A stretch of 64,000 bases of DNA from a virus: IMG/VR virus record IMGVR_UViG_3300018080_000014, positions 24,647-88,646 of that record; one strand, 5' to 3'. The notes below the pieces were generated by a model. It made no database searches. It was not told the DNA's origin and was given only the letters and a program-made list of their open reading frames with translations. A program made the translations under genes and the position numbers. This document shows, piece after piece, positions 9,391-18,227 of the stretch. Position 1 is the stretch's first letter. Each line of letters starts with the position of its first letter.

Positions 9391-10919
9391 TAGAAGTTCA
9401 CCTCACCAAGGTTTGATAGCTCTATTCGTTCGGTATTGGTTCCCCACCTGTATACCACCGCGATGTTTTCCCAGATACCGGATTCAGCAGCAGTCTGTAT
9501 CACGATTTCATCCGACGCGCTCTTGTTTCTCTTCGTCATGTACGGCATGATTGGTATCTCGATGCTTACCAGCCCGTCATGCCACCCATTCAACTGCGCT
9601 TGTTCCATGTATGCAGTTATGGCAGCTTGCAGCTTGTATCCACCATTCACGTCGTACCGTATGACTCCAGAAAGTATAAGCGCGAGGAGATTCGCTTCGA
9701 GAAGATGCTTTATCTGGTATCGACACCGAACGTTGTTTATCCATTTCTGGACACCAATACCAAACGTGTACCCGTAATTTAGCCACGAGTTTTCCACGAG
9801 ATGCGATGCCTTGACAATTGTCAAGATCCTCGCTTGCTTGAACGCGAGCTGCAGTGCCTCGCTCTCGTATGCCTCGATTGCGGTTGTTGGTATTGTACCC
9901 AGAACATCGTCCCTGACGCCATTCTTTCGTATCATGGCTGCTAACACGGCAGCCCCGTCGAAATCCCCCCTGTACCCATCTCCAGTTGTGGGAGTTTGCC
10001 TGAATGATGGTACCATGACGTTTCTCGTTTGTCCAAAATCACTTTGGCGGAGATCTTGCCATTTATTTGTTGCACCATAACTTGTCCCACTATCACCAGG
10101 TTTGGCATTCGCAGGCAAGCTGCAAATAGCCTGCCTATAGAACCCGCTACCAGATGACTGGTTACAGAAAGCAACTAATTCCTTGTAATCATCGACGAGA
10201 CTCGCACCACCATATATCCCTTCTGCTGGTGCAGATCCTGTCATCCTACCATGATCATACGCGAGGCTTGCGAATTGCGCATCCACTTGTCGCAGTACCT
10301 TGAACGCATCTGCAATTCCACTCGTCGTGTACGTCATGGTAACGATGTCAATTTCATCATTAACCTGCTGGTAATTACCAGCAGCATTGCGTGGATATGT
10401 CGCCTTGAAGGTGATCTTTCCAGTTTTTAACCCGGTGTCATCCTCTTCCTCGTCATATCCGCCAGCATCTTGTGTTACTGGTGCTCCGCCGTCGTATGAT
10501 ACCTTTACATTTGTTATGGTGGAAACCGGACCTATCTCCGACCTCCATTCAGACAAGCTTCCTGCTCTTATTGCTGGCTCATCCGTGTATGTTCCTCCAG
10601 AATCAGTGGTCTTGAACCTGTAAACGTATATAAATGCGGCATCCGCTCCCAGTCCAGCTTCCTCATTATAATAATCCTTTATCCACTTTGCCAGTGGTGT
10701 ATTGGAAATTGTACCGTTGTATGCGCTTTCAAATTCAGCATACGAGCTTATTCGCATTACACGCTTGCTATCAAGACCAGAACCAGACACGGGGCCAGAT
10801 AGGGAGAGAAACTTGGCGTCATTGTCATCGTCATATCCAACAACGATGGCATTTGCTCTGCCGGCACGAACCGGTCCCGGTGATGGTGGGGTTTCATTTA
10901 CTCTAACATATAGACTCAT
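9390..10919 (-). CDS. contractile tail sheath protein
   Basis: 509 aa. N-terminal sheath pattern: a Pro/Gly-rich start (RVNETPPSPGPVRAGRANAI), then 'VGYDD', and 'RISSYAEFESAYNG' with 'LAKWIKDYYNEEAGLGADAA', matching the sheath motif of F...G.......L......yf.NGg..... v.RV. The C-terminal half has the IPIMPYMTKRNKSASDEIVIQ and 'YRWGTNTERIELS' strands seen in sheath subunit interlocks. It forms the outer contractile cylinder, so the virus is a myovirus morphotype. Confidence 0.87.
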   Translation of the reverse strand: MSLYVRVNETPPSPGPVRAGRANAIVVGYDDDNDAKFLSLSGPVSGSGLDSKRVMRISSYAEFESAYNGTISNTPLAKWIKDYYNEEAGLGADAAFIYVYRFKTTDSGGTYTDEPAIRAGSLSEWRSEIGPVSTITNVKVSYDGGAPVTQDAGGYDEEEDDTGLKTGKITFKATYPRNAAGNYQQVNDEIDIVTMTYTTSGIADAFKVLRQVDAQFASLAYDHGRMTGSAPAEGIYGGASLVDDYKELVAFCNQSSGSGFYRQAICSLPANAKPGDSGTSYGATNKWQDLRQSDFGQTRNVMVPSFRQTPTTGDGYRGDFDGAAVLAAMIRKNGVRDDVLGTIPTTAIEAYESEALQLAFKQARILTIVKASHLVENSWLNYGYTFGIGVQKWINNVRCRYQIKHLLEANLLALILSGVIRYDVNGGYKLQAAITAYMEQAQLNGWHDGLVSIEIPIMPYMTKRNKSASDEIVIQTAAESGIWENIAVVYRWGTNTERIELSNLGEVNF

Positions 10920-10922
10920 GGT

Positions 10923-11570
10923 TTATACCTCCGCCAGTACCAGGGCGTATTCCCAGTCCTGTTCATTGTAATCGCTTTTCGCATCTATCGTCACGCCTCT
11001 TGTTGGTAACCCGAATGTTTCTTCATCATCCTCTACTTGTGACCAAATATCCACGTACCTGATCCAAAATCTGAGGAATCTGTGGGACACCATTTCACTA
11101 CGCAGGTGAGGTGTTATCTCCTTGTTAACCCATCCACGGCTGTAATCAATCGAGCCGCGATAATTGATGAGTATCCTGTCCCAATACTTGCGAACACGGG
11201 AAATCACCAATCTCATTATGGATTCCGAGAAGAATCGTGGATTCACCCGCCTCGATTCTATATTTTGTTCCTTTGATCGTATGGTTATCTGAACCTCGAC
11301 AGTCATCTCCTGTGAGAACAGGTGATACTGCCCACGTTCAGGGTCATTCACCACCTTTAGTAAATCTGACACGTGCCTTCTACTGATCATTTCGCCCCTG
11401 AACTCCACGGCAATGGTGCCATCACTACCAGTGCGCCGCTTGTCTTCAAAGGCTCTCATGGAAACCGAGTTGAAGGTCTCGTTGTTGACTACATATGGTT
11501 GATCATGGAGAGCGTCCACCAGTTCTATCTTGCATGCCTCGCTAAGCAATTGAGTTCGCCTCCACGTCAT
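10923..11570 (-). CDS. neck/tail-terminator-like protein
   Basis: 215 aa just upstream of the sheath gene, where tail terminator or neck proteins lie. The start overlaps the preceding gene by 28 bases. Mixed alpha/beta with many Arg (SRRVNPRFFSESIMRLVIS, RFLRFWIRYVDIWS). No family was recognised with confidence; a gpU/gp15-like terminator that caps the tube is the best guess from position. Confidence 0.5.
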   Translation of the reverse strand: MTWRRTQLLSEACKIELVDALHDQPYVVNNETFNSVSMRAFEDKRRTGSDGTIAVEFRGEMISRRHVSDLLKVVNDPERGQYHLFSQEMTVEVQITIRSKEQNIESRRVNPRFFSESIMRLVISRVRKYWDRILINYRGSIDYSRGWVNKEITPHLRSEMVSHRFLRFWIRYVDIWSQVEDDEETFGLPTRGVTIDAKSDYNEQDWEYALVLAEV

Positions 11571-13209
11571 CGAGCAACCGTTCCGATTCCAATACCAGTC
11601 CTTCTTTTAAACCAAATGTTGAAAATGAAAACGCGGCAAGAGCCTCGTTAACATCCATTTTGTTTTTATAATCAATTTGATTATTCCACATGGTTGATAT
11701 TCTACCAAAATAAAAACTGGCTCCACTTGGCACGTCATATCTTAGCGTGCTCGATATCTTCGCAGCTGGTAGCACCCAGTTCCCACTACCACCTCCTTTA
11801 TACACCCCGCATTGGTCACTGACATGCCACGTACCATCCTCGTTTTGCATCACTTCCCAATGAAATCCATCCGCGGAATCGAGGTACGCGCGCACCCTGA
11901 GGATATACCCGGGTAGTGGTGAAAACCCATCACCAAAGACAATGCTCCTGAACTGCGTGTCATAATACCTGAACCCGTAAACAGTGTCCCAGATTGTAAT
12001 GATGCGAACATTGTCATCGGAATCTATGATATTGCCAACATAGTAATAGTATGTACCTCCGGCATGTGGACCATTCTGTGTCGTGAATTCGATGTAATGT
12101 GTTCCATCAAATGTCTGCGGACTTGGTGATTGTGGAAACGTGTAAATAGCGCCAACATTATTCGCGAGCGTATTTCTACGGAAATATAACCAATTTCCAT
12201 TTGGATTTGACACGACATCAAGCACATTATCACCAATAGCATATGGTATTTCCCACTGTTCACTTGCCTGTGGCTCGAATGGTCCAAGCTCGTATGACGA
12301 GAAATCCTCCTGCATCCCATCCTCGCACATGAAGCCAGTTTCTTCCACCTCCGTCACGGTGGTCGATTCCATGGTATCCATGTTAGTTATCGTGAGTGAA
12401 GCCTGCCCAAGAAGAGGTGTGATTACCAAATCTATCTTGTACGTCGTATCTTGCTCTATTTCAAATGGTCCATAGTACATCTTCCCAAGATATGCTTGCC
12501 ATAGCATGACAAACGTTGCATTATCAATGCCGATTTCCCGTCCTCCATAATCAATCCCGTACAACCCGTTGCTAAGAGCAGTACTTCCAGTAGAGAACTT
12601 GTACGAGATCTTCAGGGCACATGATGATAAAATATTAAGAATGGGAATGGTCGCGATGCCGCTTTCATCATAATCACCGGTCACCATCTCCAACTGTCCA
12701 CCAGATTGCACGATGCTCCTTACGCCCGAATCATCGTACTGCGGATCTTGTATCACCCACTTCTCGGGCACAGGGACGTCATCTGAAAAATCGTATGCCT
12801 TTGAGAGTACCGGGGCAGGATCGGTCGTTCTTTCCAAGAAAATGATGCACGTTCGTTCCTCGTCCATGTGTATATGATCGACGTGTCTAAATATCACGTC
12901 GCCGATAAATGCTCGTGTAAATGGTAGTCTGGTTCCTATTGGTAAATTGTATTTTATAAGTTGACTGTAAGGCACGTGAATCCGTTCTGTACCATGATAT
13001 GACAAGCCCTCCTCCATAGGCATTTCGCGCCTGTGTGGTGATATTACTGGATTCACGGCAAGTACACTAAAAACAATGGTGGGAATCTTCCGTGTATAAA
13101 GCCCACCTTCATCTCTCTCGCGTGGAGGAGACGCTTCTATCTCCAAGTAAATGGGGGTTTTCTTGTTGCGTCTCGCTGCTATGTGTCGAAGTAGCAAGTC
13201 TTGAAGCAT
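11542..13209 (-). CDS. virion protein carrying two lectin-like (ConA/LamG-type) modules
   Basis: 555 aa. Residues 1-125 and the last about 60 residues look like a phage head-tail joining protein. The middle contains two jelly-roll-like units: about 138-270 (starting AYDFSDDVPVPEKWVI, with 'QLEMVTGDYDESG' and 'TTYKIDLVITPLLGQASLTI') and about 295-490 (EDFSSYELGPFEPQASEQW, 'GTHYIEFTTQNGPHAGGT'). These follow the ConA/LamG strand pattern with aromatic edges, suggesting glycan binding on the virion surface. Coupled by TAATG to the upstream gene. Confidence 0.6.
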   Translation of the reverse strand: MLQDLLLRHIAARRNKKTPIYLEIEASPPRERDEGGLYTRKIPTIVFSVLAVNPVISPHRREMPMEEGLSYHGTERIHVPYSQLIKYNLPIGTRLPFTRAFIGDVIFRHVDHIHMDEERTCIIFLERTTDPAPVLSKAYDFSDDVPVPEKWVIQDPQYDDSGVRSIVQSGGQLEMVTGDYDESGIATIPILNILSSCALKISYKFSTGSTALSNGLYGIDYGGREIGIDNATFVMLWQAYLGKMYYGPFEIEQDTTYKIDLVITPLLGQASLTITNMDTMESTTVTEVEETGFMCEDGMQEDFSSYELGPFEPQASEQWEIPYAIGDNVLDVVSNPNGNWLYFRRNTLANNVGAIYTFPQSPSPQTFDGTHYIEFTTQNGPHAGGTYYYYVGNIIDSDDNVRIITIWDTVYGFRYYDTQFRSIVFGDGFSPLPGYILRVRAYLDSADGFHWEVMQNEDGTWHVSDQCGVYKGGGSGNWVLPAAKISSTLRYDVPSGASFYFGRISTMWNNQIDYKNKMDVNEALAAFSFSTFGLKEGLVLESERLLDDVEANSIA

Positions 13210-13730
13210 TATAATTCAGGTAATTTTGTGGTAGTTCCTTCCTGATCGGCAATTGCATACGCGGTTCCTCGCGGTACTTCCTTTACTTGTTTCTTGAAGC
13301 GCCACTTCTTCCATCGCTTCATTAATTGGAAAAATTTCGTGCGATAGGTGTCATGCGGCAATAGCTCGTAGAATCCGCGAGCCATCCCTTTAGCAAAAAA
13401 GAACATGGGTTGCCAGCGCTGGAACATTGTTTCCACACGCCCGGAGACTATCCTTTGCACATCCCCGGAAGCGAACTGGACCTGTCCACGCATGGCTAGC
13501 CATTCGAGAGAAAGGGAAAGAGATGCGGCCCATATATATCCATATTGCCGCTTATCTGGCAAGTCCTCGATTTCATCAAAGAGTATTGGTTCGTCTTCCA
13601 GCCATGATTCCAGATCATCCCTTATCATCCACATGAGGACATCGGGAATATCATCTTCTGTTATATCAAAGCCGGAATATTGTAGATACTCCAGTATTTC
13701 ACTCTTTTCTGCTAATCGAGCATTTACCAT
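13209..13730 (-). CDS. head-tail adaptor-like protein
   Basis: 173 aa starting MVNARLAEKSEILEYL. The start is placed at the first ATG after the capsid gene's stop, with GGTGG upstream; longer readings would overlap the capsid gene by 430 bases. Acidic helical N-terminus (ITEDDIPDVLMWMIRDDLES) and a basic C-terminal region (MKRWKKWRFKKQVKEV). Synteny after the major capsid gene matches HK97 gp6-like DNA-packaging adaptors. Confidence 0.55.
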   Translation of the reverse strand: MVNARLAEKSEILEYLQYSGFDITEDDIPDVLMWMIRDDLESWLEDEPILFDEIEDLPDKRQYGYIWAASLSLSLEWLAMRGQVQFASGDVQRIVSGRVETMFQRWQPMFFFAKGMARGFYELLPHDTYRTKFFQLMKRWKKWRFKKQVKEVPRGTAYAIADQEGTTTKLPEL

Positions 13731-13740
13731 GATTGCCACC

Positions 13741-14871
13741 TTACGCCGTTTCTGGTACGGTTTTTCTAAGCACGACAAGGCTCGAAAAGTCTTCCACGCC
13801 CGGTGCGAACTTGAGTTCAAATCGCATCCTGTAGATGTGCGGCTCGTGAGCAAGATAGCTGTACGTGTACAGCCCATCACCATTGTGGAACTGGCACGTC
13901 TTGCTGGTAAACGTGAATCCAACACGTGGTGCCGTAAGGAACGCGAACTCGTGCCCACTTTCACGCATGAACCAATACTTGTTCCAGTTCGTCCAACTTG
14001 TTGCCGCTTGGTCACCAAGACCCGGCGATCCACGAGCACCAACGTTTGCAGCGTTTTCCTTGTACGTCTGGGAGCGCACGACGTTGACCTGCATGTTGTA
14101 GTTGCTTGCCAATCCACCAAAGAATGCCTGCAGTGTTCCACCAGAAACATCCCTGACGTACTTGATCCGTTCAAGGATCACGTCATGGTTCTTGAGGATC
14201 TTCGCAGTCTTCGTACCAATGAAAAGCTGGTTCAAATCCTCGTCGCCAAGCTGTTGCTGGTATTCCACGGCATTGTCCATGTCTTTGAATGGATCCGAGT
14301 TGGACATATCATCCCACGTCTTGCCCTGCATCCCTTTCAATGATTTGGAAAGGTCAAACGTGAGCAAGCGATCCGTGATCTGGTTGGAGAAATTCCTGAT
14401 AGCATGTAAATTACCATACAGGTAGTTCACCAGCTCCAGTTCAACACGCCGCTCGATGCCACGCACGCAGATTTGCGTGAGTTTCTGCATCTTCGCGGAT
14501 GTTCCGAAGTTCGCCTCTGGTGCAAATTCCTCGAGGAATTCCTCCGGTTCCATCGCGAAACCCATCTTGGTCAAGCGGGTTGCCCATTGCTCGGCATTCA
14601 TGCCGGTCGTGATGTATCGTGTCCTGCCATATGGGGAGTGCATCTCCGAGATCATCTGTGGATCCACGATAAGGGGCCACTCAAAATGACTGCCGCCATC
14701 TGGTCGTCCTTTCATCTTAGGCATGACTCGCCCGAGAACGGCCTCCCATTTGGAATCCCACATGCGCACCATGGGGATAAATGCCTTCTTGAGAAGGGAA
14801 ATGGGAATTAGGTTGGCATAAGCCATGTTAGGTAATCCCATACCACTTGGATCATTAAAGTCCCATGACAT
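13741..14871 (-). CDS. major capsid protein (HK97 fold)
   Basis: 376 aa. Family features: an N-terminal arm, a segment 'SHFEWPLIVDPQMISEMHS', a helix with 'RGIERRVELELVNYLYGNL' (spine helix), 'LFIGTKTAKILKNHDVI' (P-domain/A-domain transition typical of the lambda gpE/P22-like group) and a beta-rich C-terminus ending in VVLRKT. Flanked by a cement-like protein and the protease-scaffold gene, the standard head order. About 415 copies would build a T=7 shell, though the triangulation number is unknown here. Confidence 0.85.
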   Translation of the reverse strand: MSWDFNDPSGMGLPNMAYANLIPISLLKKAFIPMVRMWDSKWEAVLGRVMPKMKGRPDGGSHFEWPLIVDPQMISEMHSPYGRTRYITTGMNAEQWATRLTKMGFAMEPEEFLEEFAPEANFGTSAKMQKLTQICVRGIERRVELELVNYLYGNLHAIRNFSNQITDRLLTFDLSKSLKGMQGKTWDDMSNSDPFKDMDNAVEYQQQLGDEDLNQLFIGTKTAKILKNHDVILERIKYVRDVSGGTLQAFFGGLASNYNMQVNVVRSQTYKENAANVGARGSPGLGDQAATSWTNWNKYWFMRESGHEFAFLTAPRVGFTFTSKTCQFHNGDGLYTYSYLAHEPHIYRMRFELKFAPGVEDFSSLVVLRKTVPETA

Positions 14872-14873
14872 TT

Positions 14874-15371
14874 TTACGACACCACCTTGTTTATCAAGTT
14901 AATACCCATCAAGTTCTTTTCACCCGGCTTGATTGGACCACGTTTCACCCATCCAAGATATTGCTTTCCAGATGCCCACTTCACGGCGCCTCCGGGATAT
15001 GGTGCAATAGGATCGCCAGTCTGCAATACAGTGGATTCTTCCTTGTTCACCATCATTCTCGTGCCGAATTGGCAGAATGAAACGTCTCTCCTGAGATGCC
15101 TGAACTCGATATTCTTCAAGGCTTCTGCCACAGTTCCAGTCCCCTTGGGGATCTGGTCCTCCGACACGCCTATGCAGCGAGCAGCAGAAGTAACATCGGT
15201 GTATTCCGCGACATACGTGTAATCGGTATATACTGGTCCGCTACCACTTCCACTTGTGCCGTCCTCTTTGAGAGGAAACCCGATGCGTACCTGCTTGCCT
15301 TCTCGTACCTTGTATGAGCCAGATTCAATTACATCTGCCTCGTCCTGCCTGTTGAAGAATGGTGCCCCCAT
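14874..15371 (-). CDS. head decoration (capsid cement) protein
   Basis: 165 aa immediately upstream of the capsid gene. The C-terminal 'GDPIAPYPGGAVKWASGKQY' then 'LGWVKRG' resembles the DUF2190/capsid-cement group, small beta-barrel proteins that bind the outside of the shell. Early part rich in Gly/Ser (KEDGTSGSGSGPVYTDYTYV). Coupled by TAATG to the protease-scaffold gene. Assignment by motif character and synteny. Confidence 0.68.
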   Translation of the reverse strand: MGAPFFNRQDEADVIESGSYKVREGKQVRIGFPLKEDGTSGSGSGPVYTDYTYVAEYTDVTSAARCIGVSEDQIPKGTGTVAEALKNIEFRHLRRDVSFCQFGTRMMVNKEESTVLQTGDPIAPYPGGAVKWASGKQYLGWVKRGPIKPGEKNLMGINLINKVVS

Positions 15372-16474
15372 TACTTAAGCACCCCCTTCTTCCTGTAGAA
15401 GTCCGCCATCGCTCCCTTGAGACTTGGATCCACTGCTTCGAGCACCTCTTCAGGGGATACGTCACCGCTTATGCCTTGTGTAAACTCGTTGGCCATTTTC
15501 TTGGTCTGTTGTTGCCAAGTGGAAATTCGGTTATTTGGATCAAGCGTTTGTGTCTGGAGACCACGTAACTTGCCTTCAAGCTCCTTCTTGCGAGCTTCAA
15601 GCTTTTCTTTGGTCCAGCTCTTGTAGACGCTCCCGAATTCCGGTACGCCTTCCAGTTCGACAATAGCATCGATAAGCTTCTTCTCGTCACTCCTTTCAAA
15701 CACGAGCTCGGCTGCTTGTTCCTCGAACTTTCTCTTGAGGACGGTGAAATCCTTGCTGAGCTTTTCCAGCAACACCCGAGTGCTTTGTTCAGAGGAGATG
15801 GAGGCTTCCAGATTTTTCTTTTCCTCATGAGCCCCTTCGAGATCATTCTCAAGCGCGACGATTTTCTCTTCCAGCTCGCCTTTTTCAAGCGTGAGCTTTT
15901 CGAGCATCGTTTCCAGCTCTTGTGAAGTTTTCCCTTCCAAGGAATCAAGAGTGATTTTTTCTTGGTCTTCCAATGCTACCACTTCCGATTTTGGAACGCT
16001 TAAACAGTCTTTGCAGGCTGGATAATGCGTCCCGGTGTGTTCCACAATATCTGCCCAATAAGCTACCCCGTTTTCATATTTCACGGTATATTGAAGTGAT
16101 ATTCCAACTGGATCGCTTTCGTTTGCGGATTTTTCAACCCACTTGGCAAATATAATATTTTCTTCGAGATCCTTGCCGTTTGGAGCCTTTAATGGAACCC
16201 TGTACTCGCTACGCATGAATCTCTTGTTTTCTTCCAATGCTATCCATGACTTGTTGACACGCCCAAATATTGGTATAACTTTGGAATCATTGCCAGCTGG
16301 ATGCCTGTGTCTAAAAATAAGTGGATTACCCGGTGATTGCTCCGCCAGAATCTTCATTACATACTCACAGGCAAAATCCTCGCTAATACTTCTGGCCTCG
16401 AAAAAGAATTTGTCATCCTCGTACCGGTACGTGCCGGTAGATTCAAACTGGATTTTGATCGATTCAGCTGGCAT
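15371..16474 (-). CDS. prohead protease fused to a coiled-coil scaffold
   Basis: 367 aa from the ATG preceded by GTGA; a GTG nine bases further out is an alternative. Residues about 1-165 fit the S78/U35 prohead protease: candidate catalytic His in 'LIFRHRHPAG' (H56/H58), a following 'IPIFGRV' strand and Ser in 'DPVGISLQYT' (S126). Residues about 165-300 are an unbroken charged coiled coil (LEKLTLEKGELEEKIVALEN), as in scaffolding proteins. Such a fusion would chaperone capsid assembly and then digest itself. Lies next to the capsid genes. Confidence 0.75.
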   Translation of the reverse strand: MPAESIKIQFESTGTYRYEDDKFFFEARSISEDFACEYVMKILAEQSPGNPLIFRHRHPAGNDSKVIPIFGRVNKSWIALEENKRFMRSEYRVPLKAPNGKDLEENIIFAKWVEKSANESDPVGISLQYTVKYENGVAYWADIVEHTGTHYPACKDCLSVPKSEVVALEDQEKITLDSLEGKTSQELETMLEKLTLEKGELEEKIVALENDLEGAHEEKKNLEASISSEQSTRVLLEKLSKDFTVLKRKFEEQAAELVFERSDEKKLIDAIVELEGVPEFGSVYKSWTKEKLEARKKELEGKLRGLQTQTLDPNNRISTWQQQTKKMANEFTQGISGDVSPEEVLEAVDPSLKGAMADFYRKKGVLK

Positions 16475-16521
16475 AGCCGTCACTATGAGATAGAATTGTC
16501 CCTACGCATATATAAACCTTG

Positions 16522-16965
16522 CTACAATAACATGCTGATGAAGGCCAGCAAGATGCAAACTACCCCGTTGAGTAGCAGGTATGCATCGGTCCTCCTGACC
16601 GACATCCTGTCCCCCTTCTTGATGTATATCAAGTACGTTCCCGTTTTCGTCCCGTTTGGTGGTTTCAAGTCGGCAAGCAGGTGAACGCCATACATTACAC
16701 AAAACGCGGCTGCACCGTTGAAACTTCCTTCCCAGAACCCGAGCATGAACACGCCCAAGGGGATGATAGCAGAATGCCAGAACCAATGCCTGTGCTTCGT
16801 GGCACCGTTCTTATCTACCTTTCTGGTATCCATGTCTGGTAGTGAGAAGGAAACAAGTGCCACCAGATCTAGCTTGCCAAAGCGCGGATTATCAAACAAT
16901 GCCACGAGCACGAATACCACGATAACACATGGTATCCCCGTGAGAGCATGTTGCCACCATTTCAT
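16522..16965 (-). CDS. YdjM/DUF457-like membrane-bound metal hydrolase
   Basis: 147 aa with three or four hydrophobic segments. Conserved metal-ligand pattern of the YdjM/DUF457 family (membrane-bound metal-dependent hydrolase): 'SLPDMDTRKVD' (PDxD), 'KHRHWFWHSAI' (HRxxxHS) and 'YGVHLLADL' (HxxxD). Family members are poorly characterised, often prophage- or SOS-linked, and resemble lipid/phosphate hydrolases. Its place in the late operon suggests a role in envelope attack or exit, which is inference. ATGA overlap with the upstream gene. Confidence 0.68.
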   Translation of the reverse strand: MKWWQHALTGIPCVIVVFVLVALFDNPRFGKLDLVALVSFSLPDMDTRKVDKNGATKHRHWFWHSAIIPLGVFMLGFWEGSFNGAAAFCVMYGVHLLADLKPPNGTKTGTYLIYIKKGDRMSVRRTDAYLLLNGVVCILLAFISMLL

Positions 16966-17237
16966 TCACTGTCACCAAAATCAACAACATTGATACCTTT
17001 CACGTTTTTCACGTGCTCGTTTAAATCCGTACCACAATCGTGCATTTTTGGATTCCACTTGGTCGGATCCCACATTTCTGGCTTCTTCTCGCTTTCTTCA
17101 ACCTGCTTCTGGTAACACTTCTCGCATAGGCGCGTTTCTTCTTCCCAGTAGTATTCATCAACGCTATCCATGCCTGTTGGCTTCTTTGCCTCGAATTCCT
17201 CGTTGCACTTCTCGCATACCTTAATAACCTTGTTCAA
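16962..17237 (-). CDS. small zinc-ribbon protein
   Basis: 91 aa. CEKC near the N-terminus (residues 8-11) and CEKC at about 38-41 form one four-Cys zinc ribbon; the rest is acidic and Trp/Pro-rich (EMWDPTKWNPKMHDCG). One of three non-structural-looking genes embedded between head genes. Function unknown. Confidence 0.6.
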   Translation of the reverse strand: MNKVIKVCEKCNEEFEAKKPTGMDSVDEYYWEEETRLCEKCYQKQVEESEKKPEMWDPTKWNPKMHDCGTDLNEHVKNVKGINVVDFGDSE

Positions 17238-17604
17238 ACTGATCCTCCTCTATTGTTCCAATTGGTCTTTTTCGTGATTGGTTGGCGATGAGAAACTCGT
17301 GCGATTTTGAATCCTGATTATTTGGACATCCTTCTGTATCGCAGCCCATGACTATCGCATTATTGGATTCATCCACCACATCCATGGGTTTTCCACAGAA
17401 TCTACATGGAACGGGTATTGGAAACGATTTTTTCGTCACGCCAAACCTATGGTAATCTTCTCGCTTGTTGTGCGTTATTTCTCGCAATCCAGCATCTATG
17501 TGCCTGCCTATATTGTCAACTCCACGTGGCATCCATTGCTTCGGTTGATCATATGGAATGTCAATGTGGAATTTCCGTAGCTTGCTTTCAAGTTTCGATG
17601 TCAT
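17221..17604 (-). CDS. zinc-ribbon protein
   Basis: 127 aa from the ATG in TGATG with the upstream gene. A basic N-terminal half is followed by a CRFCGKP ... CDTEGC zinc ribbon. The same 'C.FC.. CDT.GCPNN' ribbon occurs in the early gene at 56.9 kb (CRFCDRI ... CDTPGCQNN), so the two are likely paralogues. Function unknown; nucleic-acid binding is plausible. Confidence 0.6.
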   Translation of the reverse strand: MTSKLESKLRKFHIDIPYDQPKQWMPRGVDNIGRHIDAGLREITHNKREDYHRFGVTKKSFPIPVPCRFCGKPMDVVDESNNAIVMGCDTEGCPNNQDSKSHEFLIANQSRKRPIGTIEEDQFEQGY

Positions 17605-18227
17605 CACGGGACACCAGATATGTTTGATGCCAGCGCATTCGTGGCACCTTGTAATATTCTTGCCATCGCAGAGACGTATTCTGCCATTGCACCAGCAGTA
17701 TTCAAGTATGGTCTTGGTGGCACGTTCTTCTTACCATTGAACCACCCTATATGTATTATCAACGAGAGAGCAGGGGCGTCTATCCCTGCCAGCGGATGTA
17801 TGTTGCCCGTCGTTTGGTATCCTACCCTTATCTCGGGCGGATTGGATAAGTTAAGGCCGCCAGCAATCCATGCGGTGAGCTCACGCTCAAGGAATCCCGT
17901 GAGGACTGCCCTGTGACCCGGCCCAAGGGCGAATGGTGGTGCAGGTACTTGGAATGTCGTGCCTTGGCTATCGACAAACCATCGTTTGCCGCTCCATATT
18001 TTATCCTTTTCTTCCACCCATGACTGCGATAGTGGTGGACCATCTGACAGGTCGGCTCGCAGCCTGTCACGTGCAATGCGTTCCACCTCGTCGCGAATAT
18101 CGTTCAAGGCTTGCTGGATGATGGCGGTATTCGCTCTCGATAACCTGCCTCTCCTGTTGCCACTAAGGCGGCGTATCGCCCTGATGAACTGTATCATCTG
18201 GTTCGGATTCATGCTAACGCTTACCAT
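17604..18227 (-). CDS. virion morphogenesis / tail-completion-like protein
   Basis: 207 aa. Matches the general pattern of Mu gpG/P2 gpS-like proteins: a basic helical start, then 'DGPPLSQSWVEEKDKIW', 'LTGFLERELTAWI', and the family's late 'PPRPYLNTAG' (compare iPaRpfLg). These proteins act at the head-tail junction. It follows the portal gene directly. Confidence 0.6.
   Translation of the reverse strand: MVSVSMNPNQMIQFIRAIRRLSGNRRGRLSRANTAIIQQALNDIRDEVERIARDRLRADLSDGPPLSQSWVEEKDKIWSGKRWFVDSQGTTFQVPAPPFALGPGHRAVLTGFLERELTAWIAGGLNLSNPPEIRVGYQTTGNIHPLAGIDAPALSLIIHIGWFNGKKNVPPRPYLNTAGAMAEYVSAMARILQGATNALASNISGVP

Noticed and set aside
13405-14343. 312-codon plus-strand open frame opposite the capsid gene.
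   Set aside because: Antisense shadow: the minus strand carries the major capsid and adaptor genes with clear homology and coupling.
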